In this document: piece by piece, positions 1 to 8,802 of the stretch
Numbering within the stretch: position 1 is the first letter of the stretch
Layout of the letters: the number at the start of each line of letters is the position of its first letter
Source of the DNA: Dethiosulfovibrio faecalis
GTDB lineage: Bacteria > Synergistota > Synergistia > Synergistales > Dethiosulfovibrionaceae
Direction of reading: 5' to 3'
DNA: 64,000 nucleotides
NCBI RefSeq assembly: GCF_021568795.1
Contig: NZ_JAKGUE010000003.1
Coordinates: forward strand, 212,808 to 276,807
Notes under the pieces: generated by a model
What the model saw: only the letters and a program-made list of their open reading frames with translations
Databases searched by the model: none
Told to the model about the DNA's origin: nothing
Program-made: the position numbers and the translations under genes

Positions 1-783
1 CTCTTTCAGTCCAGTTCCAACGGACTGGCCTGCGGCGTTCACATACTGGAGGCCATATCCCAGGCTCTTCTGGAGGTGGTGGAGAGGGACTCCGTTACCT
101 GCGCCACCCTGGCCTCCAGGGCGATGGGGTGCGCCGCTCCGGTCTTTAGAGTCGCCGACCAGAAGACCATACCTTTTTCGAGGGTGACGGAGCTTCTGGA
201 ACGGATCAGGGCGGCCGGGATAGAGCCTATTTTGGCCGATAACGGCACCGACGTGAGGATACCTACCTGGAACTGCTATCTTTTCGATCTGGAGGATCCC
301 AGATCCCTGGGCAGCGTCGCCCACGGGATGGGAAGCTCTCTCGATCATGAAACCGCCATGATAAGGGCGGTAACCGAGGCGGTTCAGGGAAGATGCGCTT
401 TCCTGTCCGGCGTGAGGGATCTCGTGCCGTCCAAGGAGTTCTTCCGATCGATGAACGGAAACGGAAAGCTGTCCCTCGAGCTTATGGGACGGAACGTAAG
501 GGAAACCATGGATCTCTCAGATGTGGTCGAGCAGGTCCGATCGTACTTCGAGGAAGACGTAAATTTATGTGTGGACCGTCTGAGCGCCGTGGGGCTCGAC
601 CGAGTGCTGGTTTTCCGGTTCTCCGAAGACGGCGATCCCGTGGAGGCCGTAAAGGTGATAGTCCCCGGTGCCGAGGGCTATATTTTCCCCTACTATCGTC
701 CATGGGAGAGGGGCATCAGCTCCATCCGTCTTAAAACCGGTCGGGGCGGTCCTCTTTTCAGAGAGGAGGGATTCCGTTGGTGA
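1..783 (+). CDS. YcaO-domain cyclodehydratase/thioamidase, 5' end outside window
   Basis: YcaO enzymes use ATP to activate peptide backbone amides, forming azolines from Cys/Ser/Thr or, with TfuA, thioamides. Frame 1 is open from the first base, so the gene begins upstream; 260 residues are visible. They begin with the ATP-binding stretch SSNGLACG (visible residues 5-12), followed by the metal/ATP glutamates in LLEVVERD (23-30). The later motif ETAMIRAVTEAVQGR is also typical of YcaO. The C-terminus ends in EEGFRW, with no PxPxP tail of the kind seen in azoline-forming YcaOs. The stop overlaps the start of TfuA, so the two are translationally coupled. Downstream lie an Asn-synthetase-like gene and a Nif11-leader precursor, which make this a RiPP locus. 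The TfuA partner and a Cys-free core favour thioamidation; that is inference. Confidence 0.93.
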   Translation, partial: LFQSSSNGLACGVHILEAISQALLEVVERDSVTCATLASRAMGCAAPVFRVADQKTIPFSRVTELLERIRAAGIEPILADNGTDVRIPTWNCYLFDLEDPRSLGSVAHGMGSSLDHETAMIRAVTEAVQGRCAFLSGVRDLVPSKEFFRSMNGNGKLSLELMGRNVRETMDLSDVVEQVRSYFEEDVNLCVDRLSAVGLDRVLVFRFSEDGDPVEAVKVIVPGAEGYIFPYYRPWERGISSIRLKTGRGGPLFREEGFRW

Positions 784-2186
784 CCCTGGTTTTCGGAGGT
801 CCCTCCCTTATCGGTCTGGACCTTTCGGGAAGGGACATGATCTTTCTGCCTCCGGCGGTCCAGGGAGATCTGTTGAGGTACGAGAGGGAACTGCGTCCGG
901 ACGCGATAGGTCTTCTGGATTGCGAGCTGCCCTACAGGGGGCTGCCGACATGGCACAAGGAGATCCTGGCCGTCATGGATGCCGGAGTGTACGTGGCCGG
1001 AGCCTCTGGAGTCGGAGCCCATCGGGCCTGCGAGCTAGCTCCGTTCGGCATGGAGGGGGTCGGAACCATCTTCGAAAGGGTGGCGTCCGGAGAGCTGGAG
1101 AGGGACGACGAGGTCCTCTGCGACTGGGTTGGGGAACCCTCCGGGGTGAGGCTTCTCTCGGTTCCTCTCGTCGTGATTCGGGACGTCCTGAAAGAGGCGG
1201 AGGCTGAAGGAATTCTCTCCGCCGAGAGCGGGGCTGGACTTATCTCCATGGCGGAAGGGTTTTTCTGGCGGCTGCGCACCTGGGAATCACTTCTGAAAAA
1301 AGCCGCCTCCGCAGGAGTCGACCCTGGAGAACTGGATCTCCTGACCGACTGGCTTCCTCGGGCGTCGAACGCCGTAAAAAACGACTCGGAGGCCCTTCTG
1401 AACCGCCTGGAGGAACCGGCCCGAAAGGGAATAAAAGCCAGAGATCGACGGAAGATATCCTCGAAACGGAGGAACTCCGCCATATTCAAATCCATGGATC
1501 GGCGGGACCGTCCGGTAGACTCCGAATACGGCCCGGTGAGGCAGTGGGCGGTGGCGGACATGGTAACCTTCTCCCATCCCGACGGGGAGGATCTCAACCG
1601 CGGGGGGCTGAACCGTAAACTCGCTCTCATGCTGGGGGAGCACCTGTGGAACATCGATCCGTCGATCGGAGCCGTTAAATCGGAGGAACGCCGTCTCAAG
1701 CGCCGTCTGGGGATCGAGTCGGACGAAGACCTTTCCGTCTGGATGGCCGATAACGATGTGGACGACGGCGATTTTCGCCGACTGGTAAGAGAGGAGGCCA
1801 TACTGCACCATCTGCATAGATGGCTTATGCAGGGACGGGTAAGCGAGAAGAACAGCGGAATCGTCCTGGACGAGCTGAAGCTGCGGGGGGATTACGTCCG
1901 CTGGAAGAGAAAGGCCGCCCGAAGAGAGAGCCTTCTGGAGACCGACAGAGACGTCTATCTGGAGGAGGCGGACAGAGACTTCGCCGCGCCGTTTATGGAC
2001 AGGCTGAGAGATCATCTCAGGGCGGAGGGGCTGCCCTGGAAGGCGTCCCTGATCGAGATGCTTTCGGAGACCGGCATGGAGATCTCCGATTTCGGCCATG
2101 AGATGACCCTTTCCAAGGTAGCTCGAACCTGCATAGGTCGGACCCTGGGATTATCCCCGAACGACGGGGATACCGTCGATGACTAG
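777..2186 (+). CDS. TfuA-like protein with long C-terminal extension
   Basis: TfuA proteins are partners of YcaO enzymes. They are needed for thioamide formation in archaeal methyl-coenzyme M reductase and occur in thioamitide clusters, probably aiding sulfur delivery. The 469-residue protein has the family signature in its first 100 residues: GGPSL (7-11), PPAVQGD (25-31), WHKEIL (59-64) and GASGVGAHRACELAPFGMEG (75-94). The TfuA core ends near residue 220. The remaining roughly 250 residues are charged and helical-looking, and I recognise no family in them. The start is TTG at 777 or GTG at 780, both well placed behind AGGAGG at 764-769. It overlaps YcaO by 7 bp and the next gene by 8 bp. 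Confidence 0.9.
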   Translation: MVTLVFGGPSLIGLDLSGRDMIFLPPAVQGDLLRYERELRPDAIGLLDCELPYRGLPTWHKEILAVMDAGVYVAGASGVGAHRACELAPFGMEGVGTIFERVASGELERDDEVLCDWVGEPSGVRLLSVPLVVIRDVLKEAEAEGILSAESGAGLISMAEGFFWRLRTWESLLKKAASAGVDPGELDLLTDWLPRASNAVKNDSEALLNRLEEPARKGIKARDRRKISSKRRNSAIFKSMDRRDRPVDSEYGPVRQWAVADMVTFSHPDGEDLNRGGLNRKLALMLGEHLWNIDPSIGAVKSEERRLKRRLGIESDEDLSVWMADNDVDDGDFRRLVREEAILHHLHRWLMQGRVSEKNSGIVLDELKLRGDYVRWKRKAARRESLLETDRDVYLEEADRDFAAPFMDRLRDHLRAEGLPWKASLIEMLSETGMEISDFGHEMTLSKVARTCIGRTLGLSPNDGDTVDD

Positions 2187-3543
2187 TCGATACGGGCAGC
2201 CGACGATCTACGCTCCCTTCGAGGGAGGGGTTGCGGTCGGTCGCTCCTATCGCGAGATATTCGATACGGGGAAGGTCCGCAAGGTCTGGCGCCGGGAGGC
2301 CCTGTTGGATTTTCTCTCCTCCGGAACGGTGGTTTTTCCCGACGGAGCGACCTTTTTCGAGGGGGTTTTCGAGGTGCCGCCGGGCGGAGAGCTTCACGTG
2401 GAGGGAGGCGACGCCCGGATTTCCGAGCCGAACCCCCTTCCCGATCCCTCGGAGGAGCTGGGAGAGGAGATCCTGCCCCTTTTCCGCGAGGCTCTGATCG
2501 GTTCTTTGGGGGACATACCGGAAGACGCCGGTCTGTGTCTCAGCGGAGGACTGGACTCCTCCGCCATAGCCGCCGCCTGGTCGTCCGTCGGAAATCCCGG
2601 GTGCTTCGTTTACTCCGTGTCCAACACTCTCGACGAAAAGCTTGCCCTCGAGACGGCGGAGGCCCTGGGGACCGATCCGTCGGTGGTGAAGGGAGACCAA
2701 GTCGTCTCGTTGGAGGAGCTGGAGAATATGTGCAGGATTCTGGAGATACCGGTTCACATACCTCTGGGCCCTCTGCCTCAGTTCAGGCTCCTCTCCGCCA
2801 TGTCCCGCCGGGGAATAAAGACGGTCTACAGCGGTCAGGGAGGCGACGAGGTGCTATGCGGTTATCCCTGGCACTTCCCTATGGCCATGGACAGACTGGC
2901 CGTCGGGGATCGAGAGAAGGCGGAGTTATGGAAGAAGGCCCAGATGGAATCTCCCCCTATGGGAGTGTTGACCCTTCGACTGGTCAGGCGGTGCTTCACC
3001 AGGACCAGCAGCTGGGTCAACCTGAACGACGGCGGTGCCTGCGCCGTGTTGGGGCTGTCCAGAGAGGAGGTCTGCCGGCGAAGGGGAGTTCGTTTTTTCG
3101 CGGCGGACTGTTCCGATTGGGAGTCGGTCAGAAGGCAGGACCTTCTGAACAGGACTCTCCGTTACCTGCTCCACTACGACGTAAGCCTTGCGGATCACTT
3201 CGGAATGGAGGTAAGGGCCCCCTTTCTGTCCGACGTCATCGTCGATCTGGTCTCCCGGTTCAGACTGGATTTCCTCTATGGGAAGGGAACTCTCAAATAT
3301 CCCCTGAGGACGGTCTTTCCCGAGGTTCCGGAAAAGGTCCGTTTTAACAACGTAAAGACCGGCTTTTGGCACAACGGATCGGGGTTGCCCGAACTGATGC
3401 CGTCGGTAAAGCGCATGTTGGAGGAAACCTCTCTGGGCGATCTCGTGAAGGTTCCGGGTATGGTAGATAAGATGTCCCCTCTGGCGCTTTGGCGGTTTTA
3501 CTCCGCCGGGGTGTTGCTGGAGGATGGCGGAATAACGGCGTAG
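2179..3543 (+). CDS. asparagine-synthetase-like amide ligase of RiPP cluster
   Basis: A 454-residue relative of the AsnB synthetase domain, the same fold as the lasso-peptide C protein. The PP-loop SGGLDSS is at residues 122-128 and GQGGDEVLCGYP at 219-230, so ATP-dependent carboxylate adenylation looks intact. The N-terminal region keeps the glutaminase-fold strand GATFFEGVFEVPPGG (57-71) but has no catalytic Cys at position 2, so glutamine hydrolysis is unlikely and another nucleophile, such as a peptide amine, may be used. It overlaps the tfuA stop by 8 bp and ends 43 bp before the precursor gene. A role in macrolactam or other amide formation on the precursor is inferred. No lasso B protein is visible in the window, but the cluster's left end is cut off. 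Confidence 0.85.
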   Translation: MTSRYGQPTIYAPFEGGVAVGRSYREIFDTGKVRKVWRREALLDFLSSGTVVFPDGATFFEGVFEVPPGGELHVEGGDARISEPNPLPDPSEELGEEILPLFREALIGSLGDIPEDAGLCLSGGLDSSAIAAAWSSVGNPGCFVYSVSNTLDEKLALETAEALGTDPSVVKGDQVVSLEELENMCRILEIPVHIPLGPLPQFRLLSAMSRRGIKTVYSGQGGDEVLCGYPWHFPMAMDRLAVGDREKAELWKKAQMESPPMGVLTLRLVRRCFTRTSSWVNLNDGGACAVLGLSREEVCRRRGVRFFAADCSDWESVRRQDLLNRTLRYLLHYDVSLADHFGMEVRAPFLSDVIVDLVSRFRLDFLYGKGTLKYPLRTVFPEVPEKVRFNNVKTGFWHNGSGLPELMPSVKRMLEETSLGDLVKVPGMVDKMSPLALWRFYSAGVLLEDGGITA

Positions 3544-3586
3544 GAAACGTGGTCTGTGATTATCGAATACGAAGGAGGCGATGTGT

Positions 3587-3895
3587 ATGTCCATGGAATC
3601 GGCGATTAGTTTCTACGAGAGGCTGGAGTCCGACGGCGAGCTGTCCGAACGCATCAAGGAGCTGGGCGACAGGGAGAGCATAAGCCGCTACGTCAAGGAA
3701 GACCTGGGCTACGACTTCTCCGAGGAGGAGATGCAGAAGGTGGTCTTCGAGAGGAACCCGGAGCTCTCCGACGAGGAGCTGGAGGCGGTGGTCGGAGGGA
3801 CGTCGGACGACATGATTTACGGAATCTCCATAGGAATCGGTATAGGTGGAGGTATGGGCATCATCGCCCTCGCCATCGCCGCCGCCGGTGCGTGA
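3587..3895 (+). CDS. Nif11-type RiPP precursor peptide, Cys-free Gly/Ile/Ala core
   Basis: A 102-residue precursor. ATG 3587 is preferred over ATG 3581 because GGAGG at 3574-3578 lies 8 bases before it, and MSMESAISFYERL is a standard Nif11 leader start. The leader (residues 1-71) contains the acidic LGYDFSEEEM segment and ends in LSDEELEAVVGG, a double-Gly site for a C39 peptidase. The predicted core is 31 residues: a polar TSDDMIYG head, then an alternating Gly/Ile run, then IIALAIAAAGA. It has no Cys, two Ser/Thr near the head plus none in the tail, and looks membrane-active. Cys-derived azoles or lanthionines are therefore impossible; backbone thioamides or an amide crosslink through Asp3 or Asp4 remain possible. 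It is the last gene of the modification operon. Confidence 0.9.
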   Translation: MSMESAISFYERLESDGELSERIKELGDRESISRYVKEDLGYDFSEEEMQKVVFERNPELSDEELEAVVGGTSDDMIYGISIGIGIGGGMGIIALAIAAAGA

Positions 3896-3918
3896 CGTTC
3901 TCGGGATGGAAACTGCCC

Positions 3919-3956
3919 AAAGGGCCTTACTCCTTCGGAGAAGGCCCTTTTTTTGG
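3919..3956 (+). terminator. intrinsic terminator after precursor gene
   Basis: Arms AAAGGGCCTT and AAGGCCCTTT (3919-3928 and 3941-3950) enclose a loop and are followed by T residues. The hairpin lies between convergent genes and overlaps the last codons of the minus-strand TolC gene, so it may partly serve both strands. Confidence 0.85.
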
Positions 3957-5234
3957 TTCCGACGTGAATCGGGAGACGTAGCGTCCGGCCACTCTGTCCG
4001 CCTCGGAGAGAACCAGCCACAGTTCCTGAATCGCCGACAGATGGTCGCCTCTGGTCTGCTGATCTCTCTCCTGGGCGTTTATCAGGTCCAGCTGAGAGGC
4101 CAGACCCTCCCGATAGAGCATCTCCGCGATCTTCAGCTCTTTCGACGATCCCTCAATCTGGCTCCGTCTCAGGGTCTCCAGCTCTCGTCCTCTGTCCCAG
4201 CGGTTTCGGACGAGCTCGATCTCCTTGGCGATGTCGTCCTGTCGGGCCCTCAGCTCTCGATCGGCCTTTTCCTCCGTCAGCCTGGCGGCCTCGACGGCGT
4301 TTTCGGTCTGGTTCCCGTCGGAGATGGGAACGGAAAGCACCGCCGTCAGCATCAGCTCTCCCTGGTTGTCCTCCGCGAAGGGAGACCGGTAGTCCTCTCC
4401 GAGCCTCCAGCCTATGGACAGGTCCAAAAGGGGGGAAAGGCCTCTGGCCGCCAGGGATTTTCTGACCCCCGCCTGTTCGATCGCGAGCCTTAGAGCCTCG
4501 ATCTCCGGGCGCCCTTCCATCGCGGAGTTCAGATCTATCGACAGATCTAGGGACGTCGGATCCGGCACCTCCACGACGGGGTTTACCTCGGCGTTTCCGA
4601 CGAAGGACCGCATCTCTATCAACCTCTGTTCGTAGTCCCTATGGGCACCGAGAAAAAGGGCCTCTCCCTCGTCCCTCTGAGATCGGGCCCTTAGAAGGTC
4701 CAGCAGTGGAACGAGTTCCTTCTCGAATTTTTCCCTGGTTACCTCCAGGGATTTTTCACGATGTTCCAGAATGTCCTCTCTCATCTTCAGGTTCAACCCG
4801 GCCATGACCGCTCTTCTGTAGGTCGACGACGCTCCGGCCAGGGTATCGTTTACCGATCCGTAAAAACTCTGTCTCAATATGTCCAGTCCGATCAGAAGAT
4901 CCCTTTCCTGTAGGCCGTACCTGCCGGAAAGGTCGATACGGTGGGAGAGAGCCAGGTCGAGGTATCGGTCTCCTCTGTCCCTGTTCATCCAGCGATCGAT
5001 CTCGGTGGCCAACTTCAAAGAGGGTCGCTGCGTTCCCATCTCGGACCTTGCAGAGAAGACCCCGGCGTCGATCTCCCTTCCCATGGCGGCAAGGTCCTCG
5101 TTTCTCTCCAGAACCAGGCTCAGATAGGCATCTTCGGTCAGAACCGTCTCCCCGAAGGACCCGGAGGGCCATAGGAGAGCGAGGACCGCCACTAGGGCCA
5201 CGATCGCGATGGGCTGTGAAGAAAGAAATCTCAT
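3927..5234 (-). CDS. TolC-family outer membrane export channel
   Basis: A 435-residue outer-membrane efflux protein. There is a signal peptide of about 28 residues (hydrophobic IAIVALVAVLALLW, then a cleavage region near SFGE). Long heptad-like helices carry the repeated OEP pattern, for example SLEVTREKFEKELVPLLDLLRARSQ cut into segments, and a second copy follows from about residue 240. It starts at ATG 5234 behind GGGAGG. The gene lies opposite the HlyD/ABC exporter operon and shares its upstream region, so it is the likely outer-membrane exit for the RiPP. Its 3' end runs into the terminator of the precursor gene. Confidence 0.85.
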   Translation of the reverse strand: MRFLSSQPIAIVALVAVLALLWPSGSFGETVLTEDAYLSLVLERNEDLAAMGREIDAGVFSARSEMGTQRPSLKLATEIDRWMNRDRGDRYLDLALSHRIDLSGRYGLQERDLLIGLDILRQSFYGSVNDTLAGASSTYRRAVMAGLNLKMREDILEHREKSLEVTREKFEKELVPLLDLLRARSQRDEGEALFLGAHRDYEQRLIEMRSFVGNAEVNPVVEVPDPTSLDLSIDLNSAMEGRPEIEALRLAIEQAGVRKSLAARGLSPLLDLSIGWRLGEDYRSPFAEDNQGELMLTAVLSVPISDGNQTENAVEAARLTEEKADRELRARQDDIAKEIELVRNRWDRGRELETLRRSQIEGSSKELKIAEMLYREGLASQLDLINAQERDQQTRGDHLSAIQELWLVLSEADRVAGRYVSRFTSEPKKGPSPKE

Positions 5235-5344
5235 CCAATACCTCCCGGTGATCGATGCGTAATTTTCAGATATGTCTTATTATATTATAGATGACGTGCT
5301 CTTTCATGATATGAAGAAGGGCCTCTTGAAGGTGGTTTTCGTAG
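5235..5344. promoter_or_regulatory. divergent promoter region of TolC and HlyD genes
   Basis: A 110-bp gap between divergent starts contains an AT-rich core near 5269-5292 with overlapping TATTAT and TATATTATAG boxes, suitable as -10 elements. No clear -35 pair can be assigned on either strand, so this is a weak call. Confidence 0.35.
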
Positions 5345-6640
5345 ATGAAAAAACAGCTATTCCGCCAGTCCGCTCTGGATCGACTTTCGTCACCGGATCA
5401 GCTGGACGTCCCGTTTCGCATAGTTCGACCGGCCTCTTGGGTCGCCCTGGCTGCGGTGACGCTTCTTCTGGCTCTGCTGATCTGGTGGGGATTTTTCGGA
5501 ACCGTAGCCACCAAGGTAACAGGTCAGGGTATTCTGCTGAGGGAAGGGGCCTTGGAGGAGGCGTCCTCCCCGGGCGACGGCCAGTTAAACGTCGTCCTGG
5601 TCGACGTGGACGACCGGGTCGAGACGGGACAGGTCGTGGCTAGAATTTCCCAGCCGGACCTGATACACAGTATCGCCGAACTGGAGGCCAAGCTCGACTT
5701 GCTCGAGCTCGAGAGGGACACCGGCGAGGAGATGGGCGACGACAGGAAAAGCCTGGAGTCCGAGTATCTGGCCAGAAGAAGACAGACCCTGACGGCCTCC
5801 CTTCAGGTGGCTCGCGAGAGGGCGGCATCTCTTAAGGAACAGCTCGAGAGGTACGACGAGCTGTTTCGCAAGAAGTACATAACCCGCAGTCAGTATCTGG
5901 ACGTCAAGGAAAAATATAACGGAGCCCTTCAGGACATACTTTCCCGAAGGGAGGAGCTGGCCAGAGTGCCTATGACGGCGGTGGACTCTTCCTCCCAGCT
6001 GGAAAGGGAGAAGATGGACGTCGATATGAGGATAATGGCCTCTAAAGAGCAGCTGCGGGCTCTGAGGGATCGTCTGGAACTGGAGAGCGTTATCAGGAGC
6101 CCGGCGGACGGACGGGTTTTGGAGGTCTTCAAGACCAGAGGACAGGTAATCCGCTCCGGAGAGGCTCTGCTGTCGGTGGAGAAAGAGGACGACGGAAGAA
6201 CCCCCCTCTATCTGCACGCCTTCGTCCAGCCCCGGCAGGGTAAGAAGATCTCCGCCGGTATGGAGGCCCAGGTCTCTCCCTCGGTGGTCAAACAGGAGGA
6301 GTTCGGCGTCATCCTGGGACAAGTCACCAGGGTCTCCCGTTTTCCCGCGTCCTCCAGGGGAATGAAGCGGGTTCTGGGAAACGACGAGCTGGTTAAGAGC
6401 CTGTCTCAGGGCGGATCCCCCATAACCCTGACCGTAGCCATGCGAAGATCGATGAAGACCGAGACCGGCTATGAATGGTCCTCCGGAGGCGGACCGCCTC
6501 TGACGCTGCAGAGCGGGACCCTGGCCGGGGTCACCGTCGTGGTCCGTAGACAGGCCCCTGTGACCCTCGTCCTGCCCTTCCTCAAAAACTTCTTCCTGGG
6601 GGTTGGAGAGGAACCTCACGGGGAGGACCCAGATGACTAG
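5345..6640 (+). CDS. HlyD-family membrane fusion protein, NHLM export type
   Basis: A 431-residue periplasmic adaptor that would link the inner-membrane peptide exporter to TolC. One membrane segment lies near residues 31-52 (VALAAVTLLLALLIWWGFFG). It is followed by the biotinyl/lipoyl-like half motif (VLVDVDDRVETGQVVARI), a long coiled-coil hairpin (about 95-245) and the second half motif IRSPADGRVLEV, where RSPADG is characteristic. The length suits the NHLM bacteriocin secretion protein family. ATG 5345 has a modest GAAGGTGG SD. Its stop overlaps the start of the peptidase-ABC gene by 8 bp, so HlyD and both ABC genes form one operon. Confidence 0.9.
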   Translation: MKKQLFRQSALDRLSSPDQLDVPFRIVRPASWVALAAVTLLLALLIWWGFFGTVATKVTGQGILLREGALEEASSPGDGQLNVVLVDVDDRVETGQVVARISQPDLIHSIAELEAKLDLLELERDTGEEMGDDRKSLESEYLARRRQTLTASLQVARERAASLKEQLERYDELFRKKYITRSQYLDVKEKYNGALQDILSRREELARVPMTAVDSSSQLEREKMDVDMRIMASKEQLRALRDRLELESVIRSPADGRVLEVFKTRGQVIRSGEALLSVEKEDDGRTPLYLHAFVQPRQGKKISAGMEAQVSPSVVKQEEFGVILGQVTRVSRFPASSRGMKRVLGNDELVKSLSQGGSPITLTVAMRRSMKTETGYEWSSGGGPPLTLQSGTLAGVTVVVRRQAPVTLVLPFLKNFFLGVGEEPHGEDPDD

Positions 6641-8783
6641 ACGGGTGAAGACCCCCACGGTGATCCAGATGGAGGCGTCGGAATGCGGGGCCGCGGCCTT
6701 GGCCATAGTCCTGGGATATTACGGCGTCCACGTTCCTCTCGAGGTTCTGAGGGAGGACTGCGGCATAGGCCGTGACGGCAGCAAGGCGGTAAACGTCCTG
6801 AAGGCCGCCCGGAAGTACGGCATGGTGGCCAAGGGCTACAGAAAGGAGACGGACCGCCTGAGCGATCTGACCTTTCCGACGGTGCTGTTCTGGAACTTCA
6901 ACCATTTTCTCGTCCTGGAGGGAATGAAGGGGGACAGGGTATACCTCAACGACCCGGCCTCCGGGCCCAGAACTGTCGATAGGGAGACCCTGGACCGCTG
7001 CTTCACCGGCGTCGCTCTGTCGATAACGCCTGGACCGGATTTTCGCCCGGAGGGAAAACCCAGAAGCACCTGGGCCTCCTTGAGAAAAAGGCTCTACGGT
7101 GCCAGATGGGCCGTGACCTTCGCCGTACTGGCGGGACTGGCTCTGGTCGTGCCCGGAATCCTCAACTCGTCTTTTCAGCAGATTTTCGTGGATCGGCTTC
7201 TCGTGGAGGGACGGATGGAGTGGTTCCGTCCCCTTCTGTCCCTGATGGCAGCCATGGCCCTGGTGAAGGCCGTCCTCACCTGGCTCCAGAGCTCCTCCCT
7301 GCTGAGGCAGGAGACGTCCATGGCCCTTCGGGACTCGGCAGGGTTCATGGTCCATCTCTTCCGTCTTCCCTACGTTTTTTTTCTTCAACGCTACGCCGGG
7401 GAGATCGGAAACAGGGTTCAGCTTAACGACCAGGTAGCTCAGCTGATATCCCGAGATCTGGCCAGCACGGTGCTTCAGTGCCTGATGGTCGGGTTCTACG
7501 GCGTCGTGATAGTTCTCTACGACCCGCCTCTGGCCCTCGTCGCGGTGGGTGCCTGTGTCGCGGCTCTGATAATGTTGGCCGCCATGAACCGCCGAAGGTC
7601 CGATCTGAACGAAAGGCTTACCAACGAGATAGGCCGTTTCGCCGGTACCGCCATGGGAGGGCTTAACGTCATAGAAACGGTCAAGTCCTTCGGAGGCGAG
7701 GACGATCAGTTCGCCCGACTGGCGGGGCACATGGCCAAGGTATTGGAGGCCAGGACCTCCCTCGGGCTCTTCTCCGCCAGGGTGGAGCCCGTGATGCCCA
7801 TGCTCTCGTCCCTTTCCGCCGCTGCGATCCTCTGCTTCGGAGGGCTCAGGGCGATGGACGGCGTGCTCACCATGGGGATGCTTCTGGCCATCCAGGTCCT
7901 CATGCAGCAGACCCTTTCGCCTATGTCCGATCTGGTCGGCCTGTGGAGCTCTTTCGAGAGCGCCAGGGGAAACGTCAACAGGCTGGACGACGTTCTTCGC
8001 TATCCTCCATCGAGGCCCCGTCCGGCAATGGAGGAAGGCGGCATGGTCGGACTGAGCCAGGTCCGTCTGTCCGGCCGTCTGGAGCTCCGAAACGTCTCGT
8101 TCGGCTACTCTCCTCTGAACCCTCCGCTTTTGGAAGAGTTTTCTCTGAACCTGGTTCCAGGATCCCGAGTCGCCCTGGTGGGAGGTTCCGGATCGGGGAA
8201 ATCCACCGTGGCCCGGATAATCTGCGGGCTCTTCTCCCCCTGGTCCGGCGAGGTCCTGCTGGACGGTCGCCCTCTGGCGGAGATTCCCAGAGAACAGCTG
8301 ATAATGTCCTTTTCCTTCGTGGATCAGGAGATATCCCTCTACGAGGGCACCGTTCGGGAAAACCTCACCCTGTGGGACGACACCATACCCATGGAGTTGT
8401 TGGTGGAGGCCTGTAAGGACGCCGAGATCCACGGAGACATCGTCGAGCGCAGCGGCGGATACGACGCCATGGTCGAGGAGAACGGCCGTAATTTCAGCGG
8501 AGGTCAGAGACAGAGGCTGGAGATAGCCAGGGCCCTGGTCCGCCGACCGTCGCTTATAGTTCTGGACGAGGCCACGAGTGCCCTGGACTCTCCCACCGAG
8601 GAGGCGATAGACAGGGCCCTCCGTCGGAGGGGATGCACCTGTCTGATAGTTGCCCACAGGTTATCCACCATAAGGGACTGCGACGAGATCGTCGTCATGA
8701 AAAGCGGCAAGGTGGAGGAGCGGGGAACCCACGAGGAGCTGATCGCTCTGGGCGGAAGATACGCCGATCTCATCGAGAACTGA
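6633..8783 (+). CDS. peptidase-containing ABC exporter (C39, NHLM type)
   Basis: It cleaves double-glycine leaders and exports the mature peptide. From ATG 6633 (SD GGGAGG 6621-6626; the open frame continues upstream to 6603) it has 716 residues. The N-terminal C39 peptidase has Gln12, Cys18 in MEASECGAAALAI, a His in FNHFLVLEG and an Asp in LNDPASG. Membrane segments occupy about 160-440. The nucleotide-binding domain has GGSGSGKST (about 516), SGGQRQRLEIARAL (about 622) and LIVLDEATSALD (about 642). This is a complete PCAT of usual length, and the precursor supplies the matching VVGG cleavage site. It overlaps hlyD by 8 bp. Confidence 0.93.
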   Translation: MTRRVKTPTVIQMEASECGAAALAIVLGYYGVHVPLEVLREDCGIGRDGSKAVNVLKAARKYGMVAKGYRKETDRLSDLTFPTVLFWNFNHFLVLEGMKGDRVYLNDPASGPRTVDRETLDRCFTGVALSITPGPDFRPEGKPRSTWASLRKRLYGARWAVTFAVLAGLALVVPGILNSSFQQIFVDRLLVEGRMEWFRPLLSLMAAMALVKAVLTWLQSSSLLRQETSMALRDSAGFMVHLFRLPYVFFLQRYAGEIGNRVQLNDQVAQLISRDLASTVLQCLMVGFYGVVIVLYDPPLALVAVGACVAALIMLAAMNRRRSDLNERLTNEIGRFAGTAMGGLNVIETVKSFGGEDDQFARLAGHMAKVLEARTSLGLFSARVEPVMPMLSSLSAAAILCFGGLRAMDGVLTMGMLLAIQVLMQQTLSPMSDLVGLWSSFESARGNVNRLDDVLRYPPSRPRPAMEEGGMVGLSQVRLSGRLELRNVSFGYSPLNPPLLEEFSLNLVPGSRVALVGGSGSGKSTVARIICGLFSPWSGEVLLDGRPLAEIPREQLIMSFSFVDQEISLYEGTVRENLTLWDDTIPMELLVEACKDAEIHGDIVERSGGYDAMVEENGRNFSGGQRQRLEIARALVRRPSLIVLDEATSALDSPTEEAIDRALRRRGCTCLIVAHRLSTIRDCDEIVVMKSGKVEERGTHEELIALGGRYADLIEN

Positions 8784-8802
8784 CCTTATGGGAGGCGACG
8801 AC

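Noticed and set aside
1..3895. Classical lasso-peptide cluster
   Set aside because: Only the C-like protein is present in view; no B1/B2 leader peptidase is seen, and the precursor has a Nif11 leader with a GG site cut by a C39 peptidase.
6582..8657. 691-codon open frame on the minus strand opposite the peptidase-ABC gene
   Set aside because: Low-complexity Gly/His/Gln-rich translation with no motif; it is an antisense shadow of a GC-rich gene with complete ABC motifs.
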